NCBI GenBank assembly: GCA_040877545.1
Contig: JBBDNN010000075.1
Location: 1-64,000 of the forward strand
DNA from: Gracilimonas sp040877545
GTDB lineage: Bacteria > Bacteroidota > Rhodothermia > Balneolales > Balneolaceae
Reading direction: 5' to 3'
Length of the DNA: 64,000 nucleotides
Shown: one piece after another, positions 18,350 to 27,116 of the stretch
Layout of the letters: each line of letters starts with the position of its first letter
Position numbering within the stretch: position 1 is the stretch's first letter
The notes under the pieces: generated by a model
Database searches by the model: none
What the model saw: the letters and a program-made list of their open reading frames with translations, nothing else
Told to the model about the DNA's origin: nothing
Position numbers and translations under genes: made by a program

Positions 18350-19798
18350 ATGATGATTAAAAATAAAAGTCAAAGAAGCACATCCATTTATAGCGTAATT
18401 ATATGCGGGTTAATTTTTACGACCATATTTTCGGCGTGTAAAGATGATAGCGGTAAAAAAGAAGAACCGGCATCCTCAATTTTGAATCTAAATCATCTCG
18501 ATCATTTGGGGGAAGTGGTAACACTTAATGGAGAAGAAATTCGCCTGATTCATATTTATGCCGAGGCCCCGGATTACCACTGGGTAGGAGATTCTGATGA
18601 AGGAGTTTCTTGCGTGGATGATGTGGCACGTGCTGCCATTGTTTATTTGCGGCATTTCGAATTAACCGGAAATGAAGAATCTGCTGAGAAAGCCAAACAG
18701 TTGCTTCGATTCGTATTATACATGCAAACAGAAGAAGGGCTATTTCACAACTTCGTTTTCTCAAACAAACTGGATAAAAATACCACTCATCAAAACAGTG
18801 TAGCCGACAAAATGAATTGGTGGGCCGGCCGGGCAATATGGGCATTGGGAACAGGGGCAAAAGTACTTGCCGATCATGACACCTCATTTTCACAAATATG
18901 CTTAACTGCGATTGATAAAAGCGTCCCGCATATAGAAGATTTTCTAACTTCATATCCAAATACAAAAATAGTAAGCGGGTATGAAATGCCTGAATGGCTG
19001 GTTTCAAATTCCGCTTCTGATGCTTCCAGCGAGTTATTACTTGGCCTAACGGCTGCTAATACAATTTCCGCGAGTACGGATTATCAAAATGCGATTAATA
19101 AAATCTCGGAAGGAATAGCAATGATGCAGTACGGAAATCTAAGCGAAGCTCCCTACGGTGCCCATATTTCCTGGCAAGGTGGCTGGCATGGTTGGGGAAA
19201 TTCTCAGACTATGGCCTTATCTGATGCTGATTATTTGGAGAGTGCTAAATATGAAGCAGAACATTTTTATCCGTGGTTATTGGTGAATGGCTGGTTGCAT
19301 TCCTTTGAACTTCAAAATCCACAAAACAGACGATATTATGAGCAGATTGCGTATGCGGTACGCCCGGTTTCGGTTGGCCTGATCCGTTTGTATGAGAAAA
19401 CAAATAACGAGGATTATGCAATATTAGCCGGGCTGGCAGCAAGTTGGCTAACCGGTAATAATGTAACGGGTGAAAAAATGTACAACCCTTTGCACGGCTA
19501 TGGTTACGATGGAATTAATGATGCATCAACTATCAATATGAATTCCGGAGCGGAATCTACCATAGAAGCAAATATGACTATTCTCGAAGTGGAGCAATAC
19601 CCGGTTGCAGCAAAATGGATGTATGCAGTTTCTGAAGAACCTCAGGAAATACAGGTGAATGGGAAAAATTATACTTATAAAATATTTAGAGTAACAGAAG
19701 GAGAGAAAACTGATCAAATTGCAATTATGCTCAACCTTAGCGATGCATCCTATGAAATGATGAATGTATCTGAGCTGGATCAATTTATAAACAACTAA
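18350..19798 (+). CDS. Lipoprotein with alpha/alpha-barrel-like domain, function unknown
   Basis: A 482-residue lipoprotein with hydrophobic leader and lipobox IFSAC near residue 30. The body is rich in helical hairpins: DEGVSCVDDVARAAIVYL, KMNWWAGRAIWALGTG, ISWQGGWHGWGNSQT. This suggests an (alpha/alpha)6 toroid like six-hairpin glycosidases. Conserved acidic pairs (DDVARA) and Trp-rich segments suit a glycan-binding cleft. It lies between sugar permeases and GH130 genes, so a periplasmic or surface glycoside hydrolase, lyase or binding role is plausible. I cannot assign a CAZy family and no catalytic pair was identified with confidence. Confidence 0.7.
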   Translation: MMIKNKSQRSTSIYSVIICGLIFTTIFSACKDDSGKKEEPASSILNLNHLDHLGEVVTLNGEEIRLIHIYAEAPDYHWVGDSDEGVSCVDDVARAAIVYLRHFELTGNEESAEKAKQLLRFVLYMQTEEGLFHNFVFSNKLDKNTTHQNSVADKMNWWAGRAIWALGTGAKVLADHDTSFSQICLTAIDKSVPHIEDFLTSYPNTKIVSGYEMPEWLVSNSASDASSELLLGLTAANTISASTDYQNAINKISEGIAMMQYGNLSEAPYGAHISWQGGWHGWGNSQTMALSDADYLESAKYEAEHFYPWLLVNGWLHSFELQNPQNRRYYEQIAYAVRPVSVGLIRLYEKTNNEDYAILAGLAASWLTGNNVTGEKMYNPLHGYGYDGINDASTINMNSGAESTIEANMTILEVEQYPVAAKWMYAVSEEPQEIQVNGKNYTYKIFRVTEGEKTDQIAIMLNLSDASYEMMNVSELDQFINN

Positions 19799-19822
19799 TT
19801 ACACAATTTTTAAAAAAGAAGA

Positions 19823-20839
19823 ATGAAATTTACTAAAACTAAAACCCCGGTTTTGTCTCCGAGGAAGGATTTATCTTGGGCAAGTGGTGCTGTTTTCAAC
19901 CCAGGGGCATGGTTTGAAAATGATCAAGTACACCTGCTTTTCCGATGTATTCCTGCAGGATATAAAACCCAAAAGTTACATAATACCAATCCTCTTGAAC
20001 CTGATATGGGTTTTGACGACAATTATATTTCATATATAGGATATGCAAGCAGTACTGACGGGGTAAATTTTAACTGGCGGGAGAAACCTTTTATAGCTCC
20101 CGGAAACTCTATCAATAAATTTGGAGCTGAAGATCCGCGTATTTCAAAAATTGATGATGAGTATCTGATAACCTACACTGCATTACAACGCCCTGCCTTC
20201 GACAAAATAGATGGTGTACGAATTGGTTTGGCAGTAACGAAAGATTTTAAAACCATACACAAGCATAGCATTGTGGGCCCGCCAAATCACCGCGATAAAG
20301 ACGCGGTAATTTTTCCAAGACAAATAAACGGGAAAATCTTAATGTTGCATCGGATTGAACCCAATATCCAGATAATCGCTTTTGACAGCATGGAACAGTT
20401 ATGTAACCCGCCTGCAAAACTTTGGGAAAAGCATATGGCTAATTTGGAGGACCATGTGGTTATGCGCTCCGAATATGAATGGGAAGCCAAGAAAATCGGT
20501 GCAGGCTCCACACCTATAGAAACAGAGGAAGGCTGGTTATTGATCTATCACGGGGTAGACAAAAATCATGTGTATAGAATGGGAGTGGCATTACTGGATT
20601 TAGATAATCCCAAAAAAGTTATTGCACGTGCTAATGTACCTGTATTGGAACCTGAATTAGATTTTGAGCTCCGTGGTGATGTGCCCAATGTAGTATTTCC
20701 AGAAGGCGCCGTTGTGATTGGCGGAATATTGCATGTGTATTATGGAGCCGCTGATTTGGTAATTGGCCATGCCCAAATCCCTATGGATGAGCTTATGGAT
20801 TGGCTCCTCGATTTTAAAACTGTAAAAATAAATAAGTAG
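19823..20839 (+). CDS. GH130 family mannoside phosphorylase (second of three)
   Basis: A 338-residue cytoplasmic GH130 protein. The general acid Asp104 sits in FGAEDPR. All the phosphate-site positions I can compare with characterised mannosyl phosphorylases are kept: Arg in FPRQ (166), Arg in LHRI (177), Lys in KKIGAG (224) and His in YHG (243). It is therefore the best phosphorolysis candidate of the three paralogues. It starts 24 bp after the helical lipoprotein and 6 bp before the next GH130 gene, within one transcription unit. The product would be mannose 1-phosphate plus a shorter glycan. The linkage specificity is not determined. Confidence 0.9.
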   Translation: MKFTKTKTPVLSPRKDLSWASGAVFNPGAWFENDQVHLLFRCIPAGYKTQKLHNTNPLEPDMGFDDNYISYIGYASSTDGVNFNWREKPFIAPGNSINKFGAEDPRISKIDDEYLITYTALQRPAFDKIDGVRIGLAVTKDFKTIHKHSIVGPPNHRDKDAVIFPRQINGKILMLHRIEPNIQIIAFDSMEQLCNPPAKLWEKHMANLEDHVVMRSEYEWEAKKIGAGSTPIETEEGWLLIYHGVDKNHVYRMGVALLDLDNPKKVIARANVPVLEPELDFELRGDVPNVVFPEGAVVIGGILHVYYGAADLVIGHAQIPMDELMDWLLDFKTVKINK

Positions 20840-20845
20840 AGAATT

Positions 20846-21970
20846 ATGTCTGAGTCGAAAGAATTAGAACCGGTATACGAGGCAGCTCCTGCCAGAAGTA
20901 TTGAATTAAACTATTCGTTGAGGATCAAAAGGATGAATGAGGGCAAGCCGGTTTTAACTCCTAAACCTGAAAATAGCTGGGAGTCGAAAGTAGTATTAAA
21001 CCCCGGCGTTGTTTTGGTGGATGATCCAGCCAAACTTGAGCCGTTGATGAATAAATGGGAGCTAAATACGAATCAAAAACAGAGCCTGAGAGAAGTGGGC
21101 GGAGCTGCTATTATGCTCTATCGGGCCCAGGGGGAAGTTGAAGCGGATAAAGGGTTGGTACCATCATATACAGGTCTGGCAGTATTCACCCCAAACCTGG
21201 AGCTGGTATGGCGCAGGAAAGAACCTGTTATCTCTCCGAATGAAAACTTTCATAATCTGGGTGTAGAAGACGGCCGGTGCACTTTTATTGACGGCATTTT
21301 TTATTTCCTGTACACAGGGTATTATCGCGACAAAGAAACGGGGAAAAATAAAGTTCATATTTGCCTGGCAACATCCACAGATTTCATCAACTGGGACCTC
21401 AAAGGTCCATTGCTGGGAAATTTGAATAATGTGGATAATAAAAACTCGGTTCTTTTCCCGGAAAAGATTCATGGAAAATGGGTAGTGCTTCATCGTCCAA
21501 TGCAAGGGAATAACCCTAAATCCATCCATTGGGCTGTGGCTGAGAATATAAATGGTTATTGGGAGAGTCAGGGTATTTTGATGGCCAGTTATCGTTACAC
21601 AGAATTTAACCAATCCTGGATAGGTGCGGGTGGCCCACCCATTGCACTTGGGAATAACCGTTTTTTAACTATATATCATCAAGGACATTTCCTCCCAAAT
21701 GAAGATCGGGAGTATGATCTGGCTGCAACTATTTTGGAGTTCCCGAAGCCGGGAACCTGTAATATACTCAAGAGGATTGAGCCACTAATGCGACCAACTG
21801 GTACAGATGAGCAGCAAGGGGATAAAAATCTGGGCGTAAATAATGTATTATTTACCTGTGCAAACTATATTCTCGGTGAGGATTTGGTAATTCCTTATGC
21901 AGGGGCAGATAGTCGTATTTTTGGGGCAAAAATTAACCTGCAGGAATTATTGAACGAACTTGAAAACTAG
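20846..21970 (+). CDS. Divergent GH130 family protein (third of three)
   Basis: A 374-residue GH130-like protein with a longer N-terminal part than its neighbours. The acid Asp142 is present (GVEDGR, with Gly replacing the usual Pro) and LHRP keeps its Arg. The Lys of the K-I-G motif is replaced by Trp258 (SWIGAG), and the YHG motif is changed to YHQGHF. Known GH130 beta-mannosidases lack some of the phosphate-binding basic residues, so this member may hydrolyse rather than phosphorolyse its substrate. No signal peptide is visible, so it should act in the cytoplasm beside the others. It is the last gene of the operon. Confidence 0.82.
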   Translation: MSESKELEPVYEAAPARSIELNYSLRIKRMNEGKPVLTPKPENSWESKVVLNPGVVLVDDPAKLEPLMNKWELNTNQKQSLREVGGAAIMLYRAQGEVEADKGLVPSYTGLAVFTPNLELVWRRKEPVISPNENFHNLGVEDGRCTFIDGIFYFLYTGYYRDKETGKNKVHICLATSTDFINWDLKGPLLGNLNNVDNKNSVLFPEKIHGKWVVLHRPMQGNNPKSIHWAVAENINGYWESQGILMASYRYTEFNQSWIGAGGPPIALGNNRFLTIYHQGHFLPNEDREYDLAATILEFPKPGTCNILKRIEPLMRPTGTDEQQGDKNLGVNNVLFTCANYILGEDLVIPYAGADSRIFGAKINLQELLNELEN

Positions 21971-22089
21971 TGATATATCAATGGTACATTGTTGGGTAGA
22001 ATACCACCAGATGGTTTGGCATTGCCTTCGAAAAAGGAAATACGGTGATTAGGAGAAACACCATCCATCACCGCGTTTCTGGCTTTCAT
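21967..22089 (-). other. Intergenic stretch 21971-22521 with a short coding-like minus frame
   Basis: The 551 bp between the last GH130 gene and the kinase gene has no clear gene. A minus-strand frame of 40 residues (ATG 22087-22089, TAG 21967-21969) includes DGVSPNHRISFFEGNAKPS and looks protein-like, but it matches nothing I recognise. It may be the tail of a lost gene. The rest of the interval carries only the inverted repeat at 22315. Confidence 0.25.
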
Positions 22090-22314
22090 TACTACATCTT
22101 CGGAGCTTCAGGGAAACGGAAGGATGGATTTTGAGGCTATAGCTCCATCTTTCGGCTCAGCCGGAACAGGCATCAAAGGCATCCTTAAAAACGAGCCGGA
22201 TGATGGAGCGGGCCAAAGGCTGCCTATAGTTGAACTCTTCGATCGTTTTCTGCCGATATTTCAACATTGACACAACACTAGTTTTTCGGTACTATTTATC
22301 TGAAATTTTTACTC

Positions 22315-22338
22315 GTCACGAAACAGGAGCTTCGTGAC
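22315..22338. repeat. Perfect 8-bp inverted repeat upstream of a kinase gene
   Basis: GTCACGAA and TTCGTGAC flank an 8-base spacer. There is no T-run after it, so it is unlikely to be an intrinsic terminator. It sits 184 bp upstream of the kinase gene and could be a regulator site or a structured RNA end. Confidence 0.5.
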
Positions 22339-22521
22339 AAGGGGAAGCTCAAAAGACCGAATCATTCCCCTCCACAAATTCACCTCTTTTCAAAGCCAAC
22401 CAGGAGAAAATCATGTAAATCTCCTAAAAATGTTGGCCATGCTAAATTATTTTCCTCCATAATTGTTTTAGTACTTTTAACCTTCCTCATCTTTCTTTGA
22501 AGTAAGTAAATAACAATCAAG

Positions 22522-23853
22522 ATGACTGAAAAATCCCATTCACTAAATTACAACCAGCTGCTCTTAGTAGTTATAGGTGCATTCTCAGTCGCTGTTTTTA
22601 TACTTGATATTTTCATTCCCCTGGGGGCATCAGGAAGTATGGTCTACGTGCTTTTTGTGATGGCAACCTACTGGAAAGGACAAAATATGACACTTGGTTC
22701 GGGGGTGGTAGGAACCATTTTCATAATTTTCGGATTCATATTTTCTGTTTCTACAGAATACATCGTTTTATCCGGCATCAATCATGTAGTGGCAATTATC
22801 GTAATGTGGGCCACTGTTTGGTTTGTTAATAATTACAAAGCATCGCTCCTTCAGGTCAGGAGAAATTATCGTGTACTGTTTCAAGCGGCAAATGATGAAA
22901 TTCTTGTTTTTCTATTGGATGAAAAACATCAACCCAAACCTTTTTTAGAGATAAATGATACTGCCTGCAATATTTTAGGTTATTCGCGGGACGAATTGCT
23001 GCAGAAATCAATATTTGATATCACAGTTGCTGAAGAGAAAGAATTAAATTGGCTCATTGAAAATGTAATTGAGCATGGACAAATGGTGCATAAATCCCAG
23101 CACTTGACAAAAAAAGGAGAAATAATTCCTGTGGAACTAAGTATTCGGCCGTTTTCCTACGATGGGCGTTTGGCTATTATCATTGTTGGCAGAGACCTCC
23201 GGGAACGCCGAAAGCTCGAGCAGGAAATTTTAGAAGTCAGTGAACAGGAAAGGCAGAGAATCGGCAGGGATATGCACGATGATCTTGGTCAGCTGCTGAC
23301 TGTTGCTACAATGACTGCTCAGATGTTAGAACATGACCTGAAATCCAAAGACGCCGAAGATGCAAAAAAAATGCATGAATTAGCCAATCTGATTAAGACT
23401 ACTGCTGAACGTTCGCGCACCCTCTCGCATGGTTTGGTTCCATTTAATGTTGAGAAGAACGGTTTAGATAATGCATTGAAGGATTTAGCCGACGATATTT
23501 CGAAAATGTATGACATTGATGTTTGCTATACCGGTGACCACAATCTTTTAATTAAAAATAAATCTATGGTCGTGCATATATATCGCATTGCCCAGGAGGC
23601 TATCAACAACGCAGTAAAACACGGCAAAGCTACCTCCATTGAGGTTGAACTCTCATCTGCCGGGGATTATATTTCCCTGCATGTTAAAGATAATGGAAGT
23701 GGCTTTCATGAACCCGGAGCCACAAGTGAAGGAATTGGAATACGTACTATGAATTTCCGTGCAAATATGATTGGAGGAGACTTGAAAATATCCAGTGAGA
23801 AAGGAAAGGGAACCGAAATTATCTGCGAAATTCCCAAAGTCAATTTGAGATGA
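22522..23853 (+). CDS. PAS-containing NarL-type sensor histidine kinase
   Basis: A 443-residue membrane kinase. Four hydrophobic segments fill residues about 12-105. A PAS domain follows (about 112-235, with EINDTACNILGYSRDEL). The HisKA_3 dimerisation helix is ERQRIGRDMHDDLGQ, phospho-acceptor His near residue 252. The HATPase domain is complete (AQEAINNAVKH, VKDNGSGF, GIGIRTM). Kinases of this class normally act on NarL/LuxR-type regulators, and none is encoded in the window. The following PhoB-like regulator is of a different class and has its own kinase. The signal sensed is unknown. Confidence 0.9.
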   Translation: MTEKSHSLNYNQLLLVVIGAFSVAVFILDIFIPLGASGSMVYVLFVMATYWKGQNMTLGSGVVGTIFIIFGFIFSVSTEYIVLSGINHVVAIIVMWATVWFVNNYKASLLQVRRNYRVLFQAANDEILVFLLDEKHQPKPFLEINDTACNILGYSRDELLQKSIFDITVAEEKELNWLIENVIEHGQMVHKSQHLTKKGEIIPVELSIRPFSYDGRLAIIIVGRDLRERRKLEQEILEVSEQERQRIGRDMHDDLGQLLTVATMTAQMLEHDLKSKDAEDAKKMHELANLIKTTAERSRTLSHGLVPFNVEKNGLDNALKDLADDISKMYDIDVCYTGDHNLLIKNKSMVVHIYRIAQEAINNAVKHGKATSIEVELSSAGDYISLHVKDNGSGFHEPGATSEGIGIRTMNFRANMIGGDLKISSEKGKGTEIICEIPKVNLR

Positions 23854-23868
23854 GGAAAAAAATAAGTT

Positions 23869-23928
23869 GATTCCCAGAGTCAATGCTTGATATAACTGCA
23901 TGGAACGCGGATGACACGGATCCGGCGG
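23869..23928 (+). repeat. Dispersed 60-bp repeat, copy 1
   Basis: GATTCCCAGAGTCAATGCTT begins a segment that continues to CATGGAACGCGGATGACACG and then GATCCGG. A closely similar copy lies at 31172-31230 in the same orientation. The 376-bp gap that contains it holds no gene. Its downstream part carries the phoB promoter. Confidence 0.75.
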
Positions 23929-24088
23929 ATTTTGTTGTATCAAAGTAAATCCCGGAAGGATGTAAGATTTAATAGCCCTGGATTTTCCGCGAAACTCCCC
24001 AAGGGATCACGTTGTGAGGTGTCTTTGGCGAATGCCGGGAAAACAATGAGGTAAACATTCCAGCAGAGAAAAAGCCACGGGAATAATC

Positions 24089-24132
24089 TTAACATTGCCT
24101 TAACAAATCACTCCTTTTTTTCCGATACCTTT
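24089..24132 (+). promoter_or_regulatory. Pho-box-like promoter of the phoB/phoR-like pair
   Basis: TTAACA at 24089 and again at 24100 forms a direct repeat with 11-bp period, the geometry recognised by PhoB-type dimers. Twenty bases further is TACCTTT, close to the Bacteroidetes -7 element (TAnnTTTG). The same block, including the TCCGATACCTTTATT segment, recurs before pstS. Confidence 0.7.
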
Positions 24133-24229
24133 ATTCAAAATAAATCATACTTCTTTTAAATGATTAATAAAAAAAGAACTTCATTATCTTTACATAGAAA
24201 AGTTTAATAGCCAATAACAGGTCTCAGCT

Positions 24230-24907
24230 TTGGAAAAACAAAAGATTTTAATCGTAGACGATGAACATGACCTGCTCGATCTTATCGAGTATAATATTGA
24301 GCAGCATGGCTTCGAAGCACTACGGGCCGATAATGGCAAAGAGGGTATTGCACTCGCCCGGAATCATTATCCAGACCTTATCATTTTGGATATCATGATG
24401 CCGGAAATGGATGGTCATGAGGTGTGTGCCATATTAAAGGAGGATAAAAAACTCCATTCAATACCAATCATATTCCTTACTGCGCGGGGTGATGAAAAAA
24501 CAGAAATCAAAAGCCTTGAAAAAGGCGCTGACGATTATCTAACCAAACCCATTAGTCCCGCAAAATTAATGAGCAGGATAAAAACTGTTTTAAGGCGGGT
24601 TAATGAAAGCTCAGATCCTGGTTCAGTTATCCATGTAAAGGATCTGGAAATTAATAAAGAACGGTACCTGGTATTAAAAGGAAGCAAGAAATATCAGCTT
24701 CCCCGTAAAGAATTTGACTTGCTGTTTTTTTTAGCCAGCAGGAAGGGCAAAGTGTTAAGCCGCGATACCTTATTGAATGAAGTGTGGGGCAGTGGTGTCT
24801 ATGTAATTGATCGAACCATTGATGTTCATATCAGAAAAATACGGGAAAAACTGGGTTCCGATTATATCGAAACAGTTAAAGGAGTAGGATACAGGTTTAA
24901 AGAATGA
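24230..24907 (+). CDS. phoB: PhoB-like response regulator (OmpR family)
   Basis: A 225-residue regulator. The receiver domain has the acidic pair in LIVDDEHD, phospho-acceptor Asp54 in LIILDIMMPEMDG and Lys in YLTKP. The C-terminal winged helix (about 130-225) reads LPRKEFDLLFFLAS and ends ETVKGVGYRFKE. The start is TTG 24230. It overlaps the kinase gene by 4 bp and lies just upstream of pstSCAB-phoU. It is therefore read as the phosphate-starvation regulator binding the TTAACA direct repeats. The promoter carries the same box, suggesting autoregulation. Confidence 0.88.
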   Translation: MEKQKILIVDDEHDLLDLIEYNIEQHGFEALRADNGKEGIALARNHYPDLIILDIMMPEMDGHEVCAILKEDKKLHSIPIIFLTARGDEKTEIKSLEKGADDYLTKPISPAKLMSRIKTVLRRVNESSDPGSVIHVKDLEINKERYLVLKGSKKYQLPRKEFDLLFFLASRKGKVLSRDTLLNEVWGSGVYVIDRTIDVHIRKIREKLGSDYIETVKGVGYRFKE

Positions 24908-25965
24908 AGCTTTTGAAACTCAAGGGTTTATTTATCCTGGGATTGAGATTGGCCCTGTATGCTTCCCTGGCTTTTTTTCCGGTGTCTTTTATTTTATTAC
25001 TCATAGTAACCAGCTTCACTTCATCTCTGTGGATCAGTTTCGGGTTAAGTATTTTTGTGTTTCTCACAGTTTACTTTTTCTGCGTATATCTGGCTAAAAA
25101 ACGTTTGAACCTTTTGTCCACAGCCTTCAAAAATATAGGGGAAAAAGAGTTTGACTCAATGAATACCATCACCTATAAAAAGCAGGATGAACTCGATTCT
25201 TTAATATTGCAATCGGCCAAAACAAGCAGAACAGTAGCATTTGAAATTCAGCGTTTAACAAAAATTGAAAACTACCGGAAGGAGTTTATTGGAGATATAT
25301 CTCATGAACTTAAAACCCCCATTTTTGCGGTGCAGGGTTTTATTGAAACATTGCTGAATGGCGCTCTTTATGATGAAAAAGTGAATATGGAGTTTCTCAA
25401 AAAAGCTATGAGAAATGTAAACCGGTTAATTTATTTAACCAACGATCTAATGGAAATTTCCAAGCTTGAAACTGGAGAGTTAACACCTGTTATGCAACCG
25501 GTTAACCTGAATGTGATTATTCAGGAGGTAATTGAAAGCCTGCAATACAAGATTGGAAAAAATGAAAATGTAAGCATAGAGTTTAATGAGCAATATAAAA
25601 ATCTGTACGTTTTGGCAGATCGCAATCAAATTCGACAGGTTTTAATCAATCTTATAGAGAATGGGTTAAAATATAACAAGCCGGGTGGAAAAGTAATTAT
25701 CAGAATAAAGAAAGGGGGCCAAGCTTCCAACAAAATCCACGTAGATGTTGCGGATACGGGAATTGGAATTGATCCGGATATTTTATCCAGGGTAACCGAG
25801 CGTTTTTTCAGGGCTGATAAATCACGATCCCGGGAAAAAGGTGGAACCGGCCTCGGCCTTGCTATTGTGAAGCATATCATTGAATCTCATAATGAGCAAT
25901 TGACAATAAAAAGTACACCAGGAGAGGGTTCTTTGTTTAGCTTTACTTTGCAGAGCGCGGACTGA
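24904..25965 (+). CDS. phoR: PhoR-like sensor histidine kinase
   Basis: A 353-residue kinase with two transmembrane segments at residues about 10-65, a short linker of HAMP character and no PAS domain visible. The HisKA H-box is GDISHELKTPI (His near 133). HATPase motifs are LINLIENGLKYN, VADTGIGID and GGTGLGLAIVKHI. The absence of a periplasmic sensor domain fits PhoR kinases, which take their signal from the Pst transporter and PhoU. It is translationally coupled to the regulator gene (ATGA overlap). Confidence 0.87.
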   Translation: MKLLKLKGLFILGLRLALYASLAFFPVSFILLLIVTSFTSSLWISFGLSIFVFLTVYFFCVYLAKKRLNLLSTAFKNIGEKEFDSMNTITYKKQDELDSLILQSAKTSRTVAFEIQRLTKIENYRKEFIGDISHELKTPIFAVQGFIETLLNGALYDEKVNMEFLKKAMRNVNRLIYLTNDLMEISKLETGELTPVMQPVNLNVIIQEVIESLQYKIGKNENVSIEFNEQYKNLYVLADRNQIRQVLINLIENGLKYNKPGGKVIIRIKKGGQASNKIHVDVADTGIGIDPDILSRVTERFFRADKSRSREKGGTGLGLAIVKHIIESHNEQLTIKSTPGEGSLFSFTLQSAD

Positions 25966-26011
25966 AAAAGCTGCGGACTTTTAATCATAGAGATTTTACA
26001 ATGTTGAAATA

Positions 26012-26055
26012 TTAACATTGCCTTAACATACTACTCCGTTTTTTCCGATACCTTT
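26012..26055 (+). promoter_or_regulatory. Pho-box-like promoter of pstS
   Basis: TTAACATTGCCTTAACA at 26012-26028 is identical over 17 bases to the element before the phoB-like gene. TACCTTT follows at the same 20-bp distance. The repeated layout supports a shared activator site plus a -7-like box. Confidence 0.75.
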
Positions 26056-26096
26056 ATTTAAACATTTTTAACCCCTCATACCTAGTGGACAATAAA

Positions 26097-27071
26097 ATGA
26101 CGAAATATGTAATTATTCTATTTTATATCATTCTGGTAATTATTGGAGTTCTATTTTTAACATCATGTGGAAATGAAAAAGCGTCTGATGGCCAACTTTC
26201 AGGAGAGATCCATATTGATGGCTCCAGTACTGTTTATCCTATTACAGAAGCAGTTGCTGAAGAATTTAGAAAAGAGGCAGGAAATGTCCGGCTTTCTGTA
26301 GGAGTCTCGGGATCGGGTGGTGGTTTTCAAAAAATGGTTCGCGGTGAAACTGATATCAATAACGCTTCTCGTGAGATAAAGGCAAGTGAGATTACATTAG
26401 CCGAAAAAAATGGGATAGAATATCTCCAGCTATCTGTTGCTTTCGACGGTTTAGCTGTAATTGTAAATCCAGAAAATGATTGGGTTGATTATTTTACAGT
26501 TGAAGAGCTTAATAAAATTTGGAGGCCGGAAGCACAAAGTGAGATTACCCTTTGGAGTCAAATACGTGATGGATGGCCGGATGAAGAAATACATTTATAT
26601 GGGCCGGGTGTGGCTTCAGGTACGTATGATTATTTTACGGAAGTAATAGTTGGTGAAAGTGGGTCGAGCCGGGGAGATTTCACTGCAAGTGAAGATGATA
26701 ATGTGTTGGTTCAGGGAGTTGCCACAGATAAATATGCACTCGGTTTTTTTGGGTTAGCCTATTTTGAAGAAAATCAGGACCGCCTTAAACTGATAGGAGT
26801 AGATGGTGGAAGTGGAAATGCTGTTAAACCTTCTCTTAAAACTGTGTCCGATAATACGTATACACCTCTTTCACGCCCCCTGTTTATTTATGTAACTAAT
26901 AAAGCCGCACAAAAGAAGAATGTTCAATCATTTGTGAATTTCTACCTTGAAAATGCTCCGCAATTAGCTGAAGATGTAGGTTATATACCAATGCCAGACT
27001 CTGCATATCAAGTTCAAATAGAAAAGTTTAATAATTTTTCAAATGCAGCTGATTCAACTGTTCAGCAATAA
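26097..27071 (+). CDS. pstS: Phosphate-binding lipoprotein PstS
   Basis: A phosphate ABC transporter substrate-binding protein of about 324 residues. ATG 26097 gives a leader (MTKYVIILFYIILVI) and lipobox LTSC; a GTG at 26085 would add four residues. The mature start IDGSSTVYPITEAVAEEF is the classic PstS phosphate loop. Another family segment is VSGSGGGFQKMVRGETDINN. It is anchored to the inner membrane facing the periplasm and passes phosphate to PstC/PstA. It is the first gene of the pst operon and preceded by a Pho-box-like repeat. Confidence 0.94.
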   Translation: MTKYVIILFYIILVIIGVLFLTSCGNEKASDGQLSGEIHIDGSSTVYPITEAVAEEFRKEAGNVRLSVGVSGSGGGFQKMVRGETDINNASREIKASEITLAEKNGIEYLQLSVAFDGLAVIVNPENDWVDYFTVEELNKIWRPEAQSEITLWSQIRDGWPDEEIHLYGPGVASGTYDYFTEVIVGESGSSRGDFTASEDDNVLVQGVATDKYALGFFGLAYFEENQDRLKLIGVDGGSGNAVKPSLKTVSDNTYTPLSRPLFIYVTNKAAQKKNVQSFVNFYLENAPQLAEDVGYIPMPDSAYQVQIEKFNNFSNAADSTVQQ

Positions 27072-27116
27072 CTATAAATATTAGTGCCTTTCAATATTTG
27101 GGAACCGTATATATAG

